A stretch of 64,000 bases of DNA from Cryobacterium sp. SO1. Lineage in GTDB: Bacteria > Actinomycetota > Actinomycetes > Actinomycetales > Microbacteriaceae. The notes under the pieces were generated by a model. It made no database searches. It had not been told where the DNA came from and saw only the letters and a list, made by a program, of their open reading frames with translations. Position numbers and translations under genes: made by a program. The DNA is taken from positions 62,001 to 126,000 of the forward strand of contig NZ_CP067394.1 of the NCBI RefSeq assembly GCF_004210215.2. The letters are read 5' to 3'. Shown piece by piece: positions 32,717-40,044 of this stretch (positions within the stretch are counted from its first letter, which is position 1; each line of letters opens with the position of its first letter).

Positions 32717-33298
32717 CTAACGGGCGCGCTCGTTGCGACCGGCGGCCTCGGCGGCGTCGCGGATGCGGGCCGCCCGGGTCTCGGGGCGTTTGGCGAGCAC
32801 GATCCACTCCAGGATGGCGCGGCGCGGGGAGCGCGGGAACGCGTCCCAGTTCGCCCGGGCGCCGTCGGTCGCGGCCAGGGCCTCGGCCAGGTCGGGCGGC
32901 ACGATCAGGTCCTCCACCTCGTCTAGGCGGGTCCAGGAGCCGTCCATTTCGGCCGCGCGCATCGCGGCCTCCCCGGCCGGGCGCAGCAACCCCTCCGCGC
33001 GCAATCGCTCGATCCGCTGCTTGTTCGGTCGTGACCACGAGCTGCCGCGCCGGCGTGGGGCGAAGTAGAGCATGGTGCGCGTCTCGTCGAGCCGGGCCCC
33101 TTTGCTGTCCACCCACCCCACGGCGAGGGCCTCGAGCACCGCGTCCTCGTAGGTGAGCACCGGCATCCCGGCGCCCTGGCGCCAGGTGACCAGCCAGACA
33201 CCCGTCCTCACGGTGTGGTTCTCCGCCAGCCACCGGCGCCAGGCGGCCCGGTCGTCCGGCTGCACCCGCTCAGCATCCGTGTTCACGCCGACGAGCAT
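32717..33298 (-). CDS. YdeI/OmpD-associated family protein
   Basis: A 193-residue protein of the YdeI family. Hallmarks are WLAENHTVRTGVWLVTWRQ (about 24-42), VLEALAVGWVDSKGARLDE (about 55-73), TMLYFAPRRRGSSWSRPNKQ (about 75-94) and a C-terminal YdeI-like helical part (AFPRSPRRAILEWI, AKRPETRAARI). The family has been linked to bacteriocin or peptide-stress protection in E. coli, but the activity is unknown. The start is uncertain among ATG 33298 and GTG 33286; neither has a clear ribosome site. It is divergent from the permease operon with two palindromes in between. Confidence 0.85.
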   Translation of the reverse strand: MLVGVNTDAERVQPDDRAAWRRWLAENHTVRTGVWLVTWRQGAGMPVLTYEDAVLEALAVGWVDSKGARLDETRTMLYFAPRRRGSSWSRPNKQRIERLRAEGLLRPAGEAAMRAAEMDGSWTRLDEVEDLIVPPDLAEALAATDGARANWDAFPRSPRRAILEWIVLAKRPETRAARIRDAAEAAGRNERAR

Positions 33299-33315
33299 AC
33301 CCGCGCCCGCAACGA

Positions 33316-33485
33316 GGATTCGCCCATTTTCGCTAGTCGAGACCCCCATCCGACTCGTAGAAATGGGCCACTCAGATTGTCCCCTCGGAGCGGTCTACCG
33401 CACGTGTCGGAGGGCCGCGTTCTGATGACTGGCCCGTATCGGCCAATCCGGATGCCCGTCCGACTAGCAGGAATGGGCGAGCCAT
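33316..33485. repeat. Dispersed palindrome family F, two further copies
   Basis: Copy 33316-33373 opens with ATTCGCCCATTTTCGCTAGT and closes GTAGAAATGGGCCACTC. Copy 33424-33485 has arms ATGACTGGCCC and GGGCGAGCCAT. Both contain CCGACT-GTAG/GCAG-AATGGGC in the right arm. The first arm matches 3155-3174 with two differences. Here the elements sit in a divergent promoter region, not behind a gene. Confidence 0.65.
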
Positions 33486-33513
33486 GATCACTGCTCGCGA
33501 GTAGTCTCGTCGC

Positions 33514-35007
33514 ATGAGCGACCAGACCACCGCGCTGAGCGTGGAGCGCAACGGCATCAACTCGATCGATCAGAGCGAGCACAAGGGGCATCCGAGGGAT
33601 CTGTTCTGGCCGTGGTTCGCGGCCAATGTGTCGGTGCTCGGGGTCAGCTACGGGTCGTTCCTGCTCGGCTTCGGCATCTCGTTGTGGCAGGCCACCCTGG
33701 TGGGACTGACCGGCATCGTGGTGTCGTTCCTGTTCTGCGGCTTCATCGCCCTGGCCGGCAAGCGGGGACACGCCCCCACCATGACGCTCAGCCGGGCGGC
33801 CTTCGGGGTCAACGGCAATCGGGTGCCCTCCGCCATCTCCTGGCTGCTCACCGTGGGCTGGGAGACCGTGCTCGCCTCGCTGGCGGTCCTGGCGACCGCC
33901 ACGGTGTTCCGGGAGCTCGGCGGGGCGGGCGGTGATGCGACCAAGGTCGTCGCGCTGATCGTGGTGGCCGCCCTGATCGTGGCCGGTGGCATCATCGGCT
34001 TCGACTTCATCATGAAACTGCAGATGTGGATCACCATCGTCACCGGTGTGCTCACCGTGGTCTACATCGTGCTCACTTTCGGCCAGATCGACGGTGCCAC
34101 CCTGGCGGCGATCCCGGCCGGCGGGGCGCCCCAGGTGATCGGCGCGCTGGTGTTCATGATGACCGGCTTCGGCCTGGGCTGGGTGAACGCCGCCGCCGAC
34201 TACTCCCGATACCTGCCCCGCACGGCGTCGAGCGCCGGCGTGGTCGGCTGGACCACCTTCGGCGCCTCGCTCGCGCCGATCATCCTGCTCGTGTTCGGCC
34301 TGCTGCTGGCCGGCTCGTCGCCCGAGCTCAGCGCGGCGATCGCCCTGGACCCGATCGGTGCGCTGACCACCATCCTGCCGGTCTGGTTCCTCATCCCGTT
34401 CGCGCTCACCGCGGTTCTCGGCCTGGTCGGCGGTGCCGTGCTGGACATCTACTCCTCCGGCCTGGCCCTGCTCAGCACGGGCCTGCGCGTACCCAGGTTC
34501 GTGGCCGCCGGCATCGACGGGGTGCTCATGGTGCTCGGTGCGATTTACGTGGTGTTCTTCGCGGCCGACTTCCTCGGCCCCTTCCAGGGCTTCCTGATCA
34601 CCCTCGGAGTGCCCGTGGCCGCCTGGTGCGGCATCTTCATGGCCGACGTGTTGATGCGCCGCACCGGCTACTCGGCGAAGGACCTCTTCGACCCCGCCGG
34701 ACGGTACGGCAACGTGCGGGTCCTCGCGATCGTGCTCATCGCGCTGGGCTCCGTGATCGGCTGGGGCATGGTCACCAACGGCTTCGCCGGCTGGCTGGCC
34801 TGGCAGGGCTACCTGCTCGAACCCTTCGGGCTGGGCGGCAAGGAGGGCGACTGGGCCTTCGCCAACCTCGGCGTGCTCGTGGCCCTGGTGATCGGTTTCG
34901 GCGGCACCTGGCTCTTCGGCCGTGGCACCGTGCGCCGCCAGGAGGCATTACCGCTGGCCGACGGCGACCACCTGACCGACGAGCTGGATGCGGCGGCCCG
35001 GGCATGA
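33514..35007 (+). CDS. NCS1-family nucleobase/cytosine permease
   Basis: A 497-residue transporter with about 12 hydrophobic segments. NCS1/CodB features include FWPWFAANVSVLGVSYGSFL (about 30-49), GKRGHAPTMTLSRAAFGVNG (about 85-104), VNAAADYSRYLP (about 228-239) and AAWCGIFMADVLMRR near 370. It likely imports a base, nucleoside or hydantoin-like compound. Its TGA overlaps the ATG of the isochorismatase-like gene, and two more genes follow with 4-bp overlaps, so it is the entry gene of a four-gene salvage operon. Confidence 0.9.
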   Translation: MSDQTTALSVERNGINSIDQSEHKGHPRDLFWPWFAANVSVLGVSYGSFLLGFGISLWQATLVGLTGIVVSFLFCGFIALAGKRGHAPTMTLSRAAFGVNGNRVPSAISWLLTVGWETVLASLAVLATATVFRELGGAGGDATKVVALIVVAALIVAGGIIGFDFIMKLQMWITIVTGVLTVVYIVLTFGQIDGATLAAIPAGGAPQVIGALVFMMTGFGLGWVNAAADYSRYLPRTASSAGVVGWTTFGASLAPIILLVFGLLLAGSSPELSAAIALDPIGALTTILPVWFLIPFALTAVLGLVGGAVLDIYSSGLALLSTGLRVPRFVAAGIDGVLMVLGAIYVVFFAADFLGPFQGFLITLGVPVAAWCGIFMADVLMRRTGYSAKDLFDPAGRYGNVRVLAIVLIALGSVIGWGMVTNGFAGWLAWQGYLLEPFGLGGKEGDWAFANLGVLVALVIGFGGTWLFGRGTVRRQEALPLADGDHLTDELDAAARA

Positions 35008-35564
35008 ACCTCGGCTCCTGGCTGGTGCTGATCGACCTGCAGCGCATCTTCGGTGAGCCGGCGAGCCACTGGTTCACCCCGCGGTTCGCCGACGCGGCGG
35101 CCGGCGCCGTACGGCTGCGCGAACTCTTCCCCGGCCGCACCGCGCTCACCCGGTTCCTGGCACCGGAGACCCCGGCGGGCGCCTGGGTGCCGTACTACCA
35201 GCAGTGGCCGTTCGCCCTGGATCCCGCCAACGCCGACCTCTACGACCTGGTGCCGGCGCTGCCGCCCGGTGACGCCGTGCTGATCGACCGACCCACCTTC
35301 GGTAAATGGGATGCCGCCACCCGGGCGGCCCTCGGCGACGCCAGCGACATCATCCTCGCCGGGGTCTCCACCGACTGCTGCGTGTTGTCAACGGCCCTGG
35401 CCGCGGCCGACGACGGCGTGCGGGTGCGGGTGGTGGCGGATGCCTGCGCCGGGCTCAGCGACGCCGACCACCGGCGCGCCCTCGACGTGATGGCGTTGTA
35501 CGGACCGCTGATCGAGATCACCACCGTCGAGGAGATCCTCGCCGAACGAGGGCTCGGCCGGTGA
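35004..35564 (+). CDS. Isochorismatase-like cysteine hydrolase
   Basis: A 186-residue alpha/beta hydrolase of the nicotinamidase/RutB/isochorismatase group. The first Asp (LVLIDLQRIFG, D10), a lysine in FGKWD (about 98) and the nucleophile Cys in GVSTDCCVLSTALAA (about 124) form the Asp-Lys-Cys triad. The loop VVADACAGLSDADHRRALDVM (about 145-165) is family-typical. Such enzymes cleave C-N bonds in amides, ureides or nicotinamide. The ATG overlaps the permease stop (ATGA), and the stop overlaps the next GTG. The substrate is probably the imported base or a breakdown product. Confidence 0.88.
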   Translation: MNLGSWLVLIDLQRIFGEPASHWFTPRFADAAAGAVRLRELFPGRTALTRFLAPETPAGAWVPYYQQWPFALDPANADLYDLVPALPPGDAVLIDRPTFGKWDAATRAALGDASDIILAGVSTDCCVLSTALAAADDGVRVRVVADACAGLSDADHRRALDVMALYGPLIEITTVEEILAERGLGR

Positions 35565-36595
35565 AACCGGCCTCGGGCCCTCGACCGGCCGGCCAGCCGG
35601 ATCGCGCGCTCGGCGCGCTCACCGGTCTGGCCATCGGCGACGCCCTGGGCATGCCCAGCCAGATGATGTCGCGCCCCGAGGTGCTGCGCCGGTTCAACGG
35701 ACGCGGCGTCACCGGGTTCGAGCCCGCGGCCGACGACCATCCGCTGGCCGCCGGCATGCCCGCAGGGTCGGTCACCGACGACACCGAACAGGCCCTGCTG
35801 CTGGCCTGGACCCTGGTGGCAGGGGCGGGTCATCTGGACACCGCCGACTACGCCAGGTCGCTGCTGGACTGGGAGCGGGCGATGCGGGCCAAGGGTTCGC
35901 TGGACCTGCTGGGCCCGTCCACCCGCGGCGCCCTGGCCCGCATTCTGGCGGGGGAGTCCACGGCCGAGTCCGGCAGGTTCGGGGTGACCAACGGTGCCGC
36001 GATGCGGGTGGCGCCGGTGGGCGTCATGATGCCAGCTGACGACCTGCCGGCCCTGGTGGACCGGGTGGTGGAGAGCGCGCTCGCCACCCACAACACCGGA
36101 GTGGCCATAGCCGGCGCCGCCGCGGTGGCAGCCGCCGTGAGCGCCGCGATCGACGGCGCGTCCGTGGCCGAGGCGACCGAGCTGGCCATCGAGACGGCCC
36201 GGCTCGGCGCCACACGCGGGTTCTGGGTGGCCGCCGGGCAGGTGGCACCGCGTATCCGCTGGGCGGTGGGACTGATGGATGCCCGCCGGCCGGGGGAGTC
36301 GCTCGACCTGGTCTACGAACTCGTCGGGACCAGCCTGGCCAGCCAGGAGTCGGTGCCGGCGGCCTTCGCCGTGCTGGCCCTGTACCCGGATGACCCGTGG
36401 CGGGCCTGCCTGGCCGCCGCGTCCCTCGGCGGCGACAGCGACACCATCGCCGCGATGGCCGGCGCGATCGGCGGCGCCGTGCACGGGGTTTCCGGATTTC
36501 CCGTTGAGGCGGTTGGCACGGTTCGCCGGGTGAACGACCTGGACCTGGCGCCGGTCACCGCGGCGCTGCTGGCGCTGCGCCCACCGGGCCGGTGA
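35561..36595 (+). CDS. ADP-ribosylglycohydrolase-fold protein (ARH/DraG)
   Basis: A 344-residue protein starting at a GTG that overlaps the preceding stop. DraG-fold metal motifs are present: GLAIGDALGMPSQ (about 23-35), SVTDDTEQALLLAW (about 71-84), a middle helix FGVTNGAAMRVAPVG (about 139-153) and GGDSDTIAAMAGAIGGAVHG (about 290-309). These bind two Mg ions and act on the ribosyl C1. The family cleaves ADP-ribose from proteins or other N- or O-ribosides. Beside a PfkB kinase and a permease, cleavage of a nucleoside-like N-glycosidic bond is more likely than protein de-ADP-ribosylation (inference). Confidence 0.88.
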   Translation: MKPASGPRPAGQPDRALGALTGLAIGDALGMPSQMMSRPEVLRRFNGRGVTGFEPAADDHPLAAGMPAGSVTDDTEQALLLAWTLVAGAGHLDTADYARSLLDWERAMRAKGSLDLLGPSTRGALARILAGESTAESGRFGVTNGAAMRVAPVGVMMPADDLPALVDRVVESALATHNTGVAIAGAAAVAAAVSAAIDGASVAEATELAIETARLGATRGFWVAAGQVAPRIRWAVGLMDARRPGESLDLVYELVGTSLASQESVPAAFAVLALYPDDPWRACLAAASLGGDSDTIAAMAGAIGGAVHGVSGFPVEAVGTVRRVNDLDLAPVTAALLALRPPGR

Positions 36596-37551
36596 CCGCA
36601 GTGACGGCCGGCCCTGTGCACCCGGCGGCCGGCCCGATCCACCGGCTGGTCAGCTTCGGCACCGTACTGGTCGACCTCGTCTGCGTCGTTCCCGGCCTGC
36701 CGGAGCCGGGCGGCGACGTGTTCGGCTCGAGCGGCGCTCTCGTGGCCGGCGGCGGTTTCACCGCCATGGCGGCCGCCCGGCGCGGGGGCCTTCGCACCCT
36801 GCACGCCGGCACCACCGGCACCGGCCCGTTCGGCGACCTGGCCAGGGCCGCGCTCGCCACCTCCGGCATCGAAACGGTCCTGGCCCCGGTTGTCGGTCTC
36901 GACACCGGCGTCTGCGTCGTGCTGGTGGATGCGAGCGGTGAACGGACCTTCGTGACGATGCCGGGCGCGGAGGGCCGGTTTGAGCCGGCGTGGCGTGCCC
37001 AGGTTCCGGTGCGGCCGACCGACGCGGTGCTCGTGTCCGGTTACGGCCTGGTGCACCCGGTGACCCGGCGCACCGTCCTGGCCGTGCTCGCCGGGCTGCC
37101 GGACCGGGCCACGCTCGTCGTCGACCCCGGTCCGCTGGGTCACGAACTGGATCCCGCCGCCCGCGAGGCACTGTTCGCACGGGCCGACTGGTTCACCTGC
37201 AACGACCGGGAGGCGACCCTGCTCACCGGGCACACCGACCCCGCCCTCGCGGCGTCGGCGCTCGCCGAGCAGCTGGCCAGGGCCGCACCGGGCCTGGATG
37301 CGCCTAGTCGCCAGGGCGCTCACGCGGTCGTGCGGATCGGCGCGGCGGGCTGCATCCTCGCCGGTACCGGTGCCATGCCGGTCCTGGTGGGCGCGGCGCC
37401 CGCGTCCGTCGTCTCAACCAACGGGGCCGGCGATGCCCACACCGGGGCCTTGGTGAGCGCGTTGGCGGCCGGCCGGCCTCCCCTCGCTGCCCTTCGGCAG
37501 GCCAATGCCGACACCCGGGATTTCCTCAACCGGCGGGAGTCGAACTCCTGA
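36592..37551 (+). CDS. PfkB-family carbohydrate kinase (ribokinase-like)
   Basis: A 319-residue sugar/nucleoside kinase. The N-terminal LVDLVCVVPGLPEPGGDVFG (about 26-45) and AGGGFTAMAAARRGG (about 54-68) resemble the ribokinase-type substrate site. The C-terminal signature SVVSTNGAGDAHTGALVSAL (about 273-292) gives the catalytic Asp in GAGD. It would phosphorylate ribose or a ribosyl compound released by the preceding glycohydrolase. The GTG start overlaps the ARH stop by 4 bp, ending the four-gene operon. Whether the substrate is ribose, a nucleoside or pseudouridine cannot be read from sequence. Confidence 0.9.
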   Translation: MTAVTAGPVHPAAGPIHRLVSFGTVLVDLVCVVPGLPEPGGDVFGSSGALVAGGGFTAMAAARRGGLRTLHAGTTGTGPFGDLARAALATSGIETVLAPVVGLDTGVCVVLVDASGERTFVTMPGAEGRFEPAWRAQVPVRPTDAVLVSGYGLVHPVTRRTVLAVLAGLPDRATLVVDPGPLGHELDPAAREALFARADWFTCNDREATLLTGHTDPALAASALAEQLARAAPGLDAPSRQGAHAVVRIGAAGCILAGTGAMPVLVGAAPASVVSTNGAGDAHTGALVSALAAGRPPLAALRQANADTRDFLNRRESNS

Positions 37552-37630
37552 CGGTGCCGTCCTGAAGTTGACGGACCACAACGGGGTCAGGCCGCACGTA
37601 TCGCCCCCGCGTCCCGTCAGGAGGCTCAGC

Positions 37631-37735
37631 ATCGGCAAGCTCATCCACGACGGCATCGAGGTTGAGTTCGAGGCCGAACCTGCGCCGCAGCGGGCCTGGG
37701 CCGGGGTCAGAGGGTCGCGTCGTAGGCGTGTTTGA
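37631..37735 (+). pseudogene. Possible remnant of a small MGKL-type protein gene
   Basis: After a strong AGGAGG (37618-37623) and a 7-bp gap, an open frame begins with ATC and reads IGKLIHDGIEVEFEAEPAPQ before running into unrelated sequence and a TGA at 37733. The opening resembles short actinobacterial proteins that start MGKL(I/V)Y-x-VEF. With ATC in place of ATG and a truncated body it looks like a decayed copy. Alternatively, ATC initiation is real, or the resemblance is chance. Confidence 0.3.
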
Positions 37736-38288
37736 GCCACGCGGCCACCTCGGAGTCGACCTGGCTGGCCGCGGTGAGTGGAATCCGCCCCGGGAAGTCC
37801 GCCCCGAGCTTTGTGGTCGGCCGCAACCGGGTGCTGGGTGCAGCCGCCGGAATGGCGATCCGTAGTCCCAGGTCGACCCGGTGCCTGGTGCTCGGCTGCA
37901 CCACCGCGAAGGTGCGCTGCGGCCCTGACAACGCCACATGGGTGGTGCGGGTCTGGATGCTCACCTCGTCCAGGTCTCCGGCGTACAACAGCACGGCATC
38001 CAGGATCGGCCGCAGCGACGGGCGGTCGGCGTACTGCGCGTCGATCAGCTCATCGGCGGCTCGCACCGTGGAGTCCGGGTAGCCGAACGTCTCGTGCACG
38101 AGCAGCGCGCGTGGATAGCCGCTGACCCCCTCGGTGCCGAGCCACTCGCGCAGTGCCGCCTCGGTGGGCGGGTCGAGATCCCGGATGCGGGCGAGCCAGT
38201 GCTCCAGACCGCTCCCGGTGGCATTCTGCAACTGGCCGATCTCCCAGAGCCGGATGTGGTCCCAGGGAAGCGGCACATGGTCGGTCAT
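37707..38288 (-). CDS. DUF5655 domain protein
   Basis: A 193-residue protein. The N-terminal half (LWEIGQLQNATGSGLEHWLA, ALREWLGTEGVSGYPRALLV) resembles DUF4287, and the C-terminal half (RPILDAVLLYAGDLDEVSIQ, STRHRVDLGLRI) is the DUF5655 region. These paired domains occur together in many actinobacteria and are of unknown function. The ATG at 38288 is chosen because the upstream frame is not conserved-looking. It ends close to the pfkB operon on the opposite strand. Confidence 0.8.
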   Translation of the reverse strand: MTDHVPLPWDHIRLWEIGQLQNATGSGLEHWLARIRDLDPPTEAALREWLGTEGVSGYPRALLVHETFGYPDSTVRAADELIDAQYADRPSLRPILDAVLLYAGDLDEVSIQTRTTHVALSGPQRTFAVVQPSTRHRVDLGLRIAIPAAAPSTRLRPTTKLGADFPGRIPLTAASQVDSEVAAWLKHAYDATL

Positions 38289-38326
38289 GCAGGCAGGGTA
38301 CGCCCGCTCCCGCACTCCCGCACTCC

Positions 38327-38388
38327 CGCTAGCCGTGAGACAAGCCCCGAAAACTCGCCTTCTGAGGGGCTTTTCTCCCGGTTCGCGA
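38327..38388. repeat. Dispersed palindrome family A, copy 4
   Basis: A 62-bp imperfect palindrome with CGCTAGCCGTGAGACAAG on one side and TTTTCTCCCGGTTCGCGAG on the other, plus the inner AAGCCCCGAAAA / GAGGGGCTTTT hairpin, the strongest terminator-like core of the four copies. It directly abuts the Nudix stop codon (38390). The 5' arm has drifted from the family outer arm. Confidence 0.75.
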
Positions 38389-38389
38389 G

Positions 38390-38878
38390 TCAGTCGATGC
38401 GCCCGGCGGCGTGCAGGAGGTGGAGGACTTCGACGCCGGCGGGTGGGCAGCGGTGCGCGTCCGCGGAGGTGGCCCAGTGCAGGGCGCTCACCTCGGCGCT
38501 CGCCGTCGGCTCTTCGGCGGTCTCAGCGGCGAATACCACCATCCGCACCAGCCGGCCCTCGGGTTCGCCGTGGGCCTGGATCAGCACCGTGAACAACGGT
38601 TCGAGGGCGGCGGGGTCCAGGCGGAGCGTCACCTCCTCCCAGGCTTCCCGAGCGGCGGCATCCGCCTCGCTCTCGCCGGAGTCGATCTTGCCGCCGGGCA
38701 TGAACCACACGTCGCGGCCACGGGCGGTAACCATGAGCACCCGGCGGTCGCGGATGAGGGCGACGGCCGCGACCAGGATGTCGGCGTGCCCGGCGTGCAC
38801 CGACACGACGTCGTCACCGCGGGCGCCGGCCACGGAGCCGGCGACGCCACCCAGGTCAGGTGTCGGCGCGTCGCTCAC
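38390..38878 (-). CDS. NUDIX hydrolase
   Basis: A 162-residue nucleoside-diphosphate-linked hydrolase. The Nudix box runs G63-KIDSGE-...-REAWEEVTL, giving GX5EX7REUXEE with Thr in place of the last Gly. Upstream, VWFMPGGKID is typical. The substrate cannot be predicted; oxidised nucleotides or sugar nucleotides are common. The GTG start at 38878 overlaps the stop of the shikimate-dehydrogenase-like gene (38875-38877), so the two are coupled. Palindrome A4 follows directly after the stop codon. Confidence 0.88.
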   Translation of the reverse strand: MSDAPTPDLGGVAGSVAGARGDDVVSVHAGHADILVAAVALIRDRRVLMVTARGRDVWFMPGGKIDSGESEADAAAREAWEEVTLRLDPAALEPLFTVLIQAHGEPEGRLVRMVVFAAETAEEPTASAEVSALHWATSADAHRCPPAGVEVLHLLHAAGRID

Positions 38879-39729
38879 GCGCGGGCGAAGGCCGACGCGA
38901 CCCGCACCTGCTCGTTCGTCGGCCGCACGCCGGTGTAGCGCTCGAACTGTTCGGCGGCCTGCAGGGCGATCACTTCGGCTCCGGTGATGACAGTCTTGCC
39001 GGCCGCGCGGGCCGCGAGGATCAGCGGCGTCTCGGCGGGCAGGGCCACGACGTCGAAGACGGTGTCAGCGGCGGCGATGGCTGCGGCCGTGAACGCCGAC
39101 TCGGTGGACTGCGCGCCGCCGGCCATGCCGATCGGAGTGACGTTCACCAGCAGCGGCGCGGTGGCGTCGCCCGGTTCGGCCAGCCAGGCGTAGCCGACCT
39201 CGTCGGCCAGCGCCCGGCCGCGGGTCTCGTTGCGGGCCACGATGGTGCCGGCGGCGAAGCCGGAGTCGCGCAGGGCCGCCGCGACGGCCTTGGCCATGCC
39301 GCCGGAGCCGCGCAGCAGGAACGGGGTGGCCGGGTCCAGCCGGTTGCTCTTCAGCAGGTCGGCCGCGGCGATGTAGTCGGTGTTGTACGCACGCAGGTAG
39401 CCGTCGTCGTTCACGATGGTGTTCACCGACTGGATGGCCGTGGCCGAGGCGTCGAGTTCGTCGACGAGGGCGATGACATCCTCTTTGAACGGCATCGACA
39501 CCGAGCAGCCCCGGATGCCCAGCGCCCGCACCCCGGCGATCGCGCCGGCCAGGTCAGTGGAGGTGAACGCCTTGTAGACGAAGTCCAGGCCGAACTGTTC
39601 GTAGAGGTAGTTGTGGAACCGGGTGCCGAAGTTGCTCGGCCGGGCGGCCAGCGAGATGCAGAGCCGGGTGTCCTTGTTCAGCGGGGGCTTGGTGGGTGTC
39701 GCACGCGGGGGGATCGTTGAGTCAGTCAT
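38875..39729 (-). CDS. Shikimate/quinate 5-dehydrogenase-like protein
   Basis: A 284-residue NAD(P)-dependent dehydrogenase of the AroE/YdiB superfamily. The substrate lobe contains SVSMPFKEDVIALVDELD with the catalytic lysine in PFKE, and AIQSVNTIVNDDGYLRAYNTDY with the catalytic Asp. The nucleotide lobe is LLRGSGGMAKAVAAALRDSG with an atypical RGSGGM instead of GAGG. The end, VITGAEVIALQAAEQFERYTG, is typical of the family. It may not be the housekeeping AroE, since the loop deviates. The ATG at 39729 has GGAG 4-5 bp upstream. Confidence 0.85.
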   Translation of the reverse strand: MTDSTIPPRATPTKPPLNKDTRLCISLAARPSNFGTRFHNYLYEQFGLDFVYKAFTSTDLAGAIAGVRALGIRGCSVSMPFKEDVIALVDELDASATAIQSVNTIVNDDGYLRAYNTDYIAAADLLKSNRLDPATPFLLRGSGGMAKAVAAALRDSGFAAGTIVARNETRGRALADEVGYAWLAEPGDATAPLLVNVTPIGMAGGAQSTESAFTAAAIAAADTVFDVVALPAETPLILAARAAGKTVITGAEVIALQAAEQFERYTGVRPTNEQVRVASAFARA

Positions 39730-39807
39730 CGTCTCCAATGCTACGGCCCCCCCGGTTCACACCCGGGCGGGCCGTAGATCACGCATCGTGGGAAGGCGGG
39801 CGCCGCG

Positions 39808-40017
39808 TCAGCAGCACCGGCCCTGCGGGTTGGTGTCCTGCCGATCGGTCTGGTCGCGCCAGAACTCCCGTTCGGTCAGCACGGGCACCTGGGCATCCGT
39901 GCCGTGCACCGACTCGTGGTGCGCCAGGTACTTCTCGTAGGCATCCTCACCCATGACCGCCCTGACGTACCAGGCGAGCCCGGCCGCGGCCGAGCGCACC
40001 GCGGTGGCCACGCCCAT
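39808..40017 (-). CDS. YbdD/YjiX family protein (DUF466)
   Basis: A 69-residue protein with the family core WYVRAVMGEDAYEKYLAHHE and a short acidic middle, ending in an unusual RCC tail. In enterobacteria, YbdD/YjiX partners cooperate with CstA/YjiY pyruvate or peptide transporters. It begins 27 bp after the cstA stop on the same strand, so it belongs to the same operon. Confidence 0.88.
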   Translation of the reverse strand: MGVATAVRSAAAGLAWYVRAVMGEDAYEKYLAHHESVHGTDAQVPVLTEREFWRDQTDRQDTNPQGRCC

Positions 40018-40044
40018 CAGCGCACGCCCATCAGTGCACAGCCA

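Noticed and set aside
37530..37552. tRNA T-arm-like GGGAGTCGAACTCCT at the end of the pfkB gene
   Set aside because: No cloverleaf or acceptor stem can be formed around it and it lies within the pfkB coding end.
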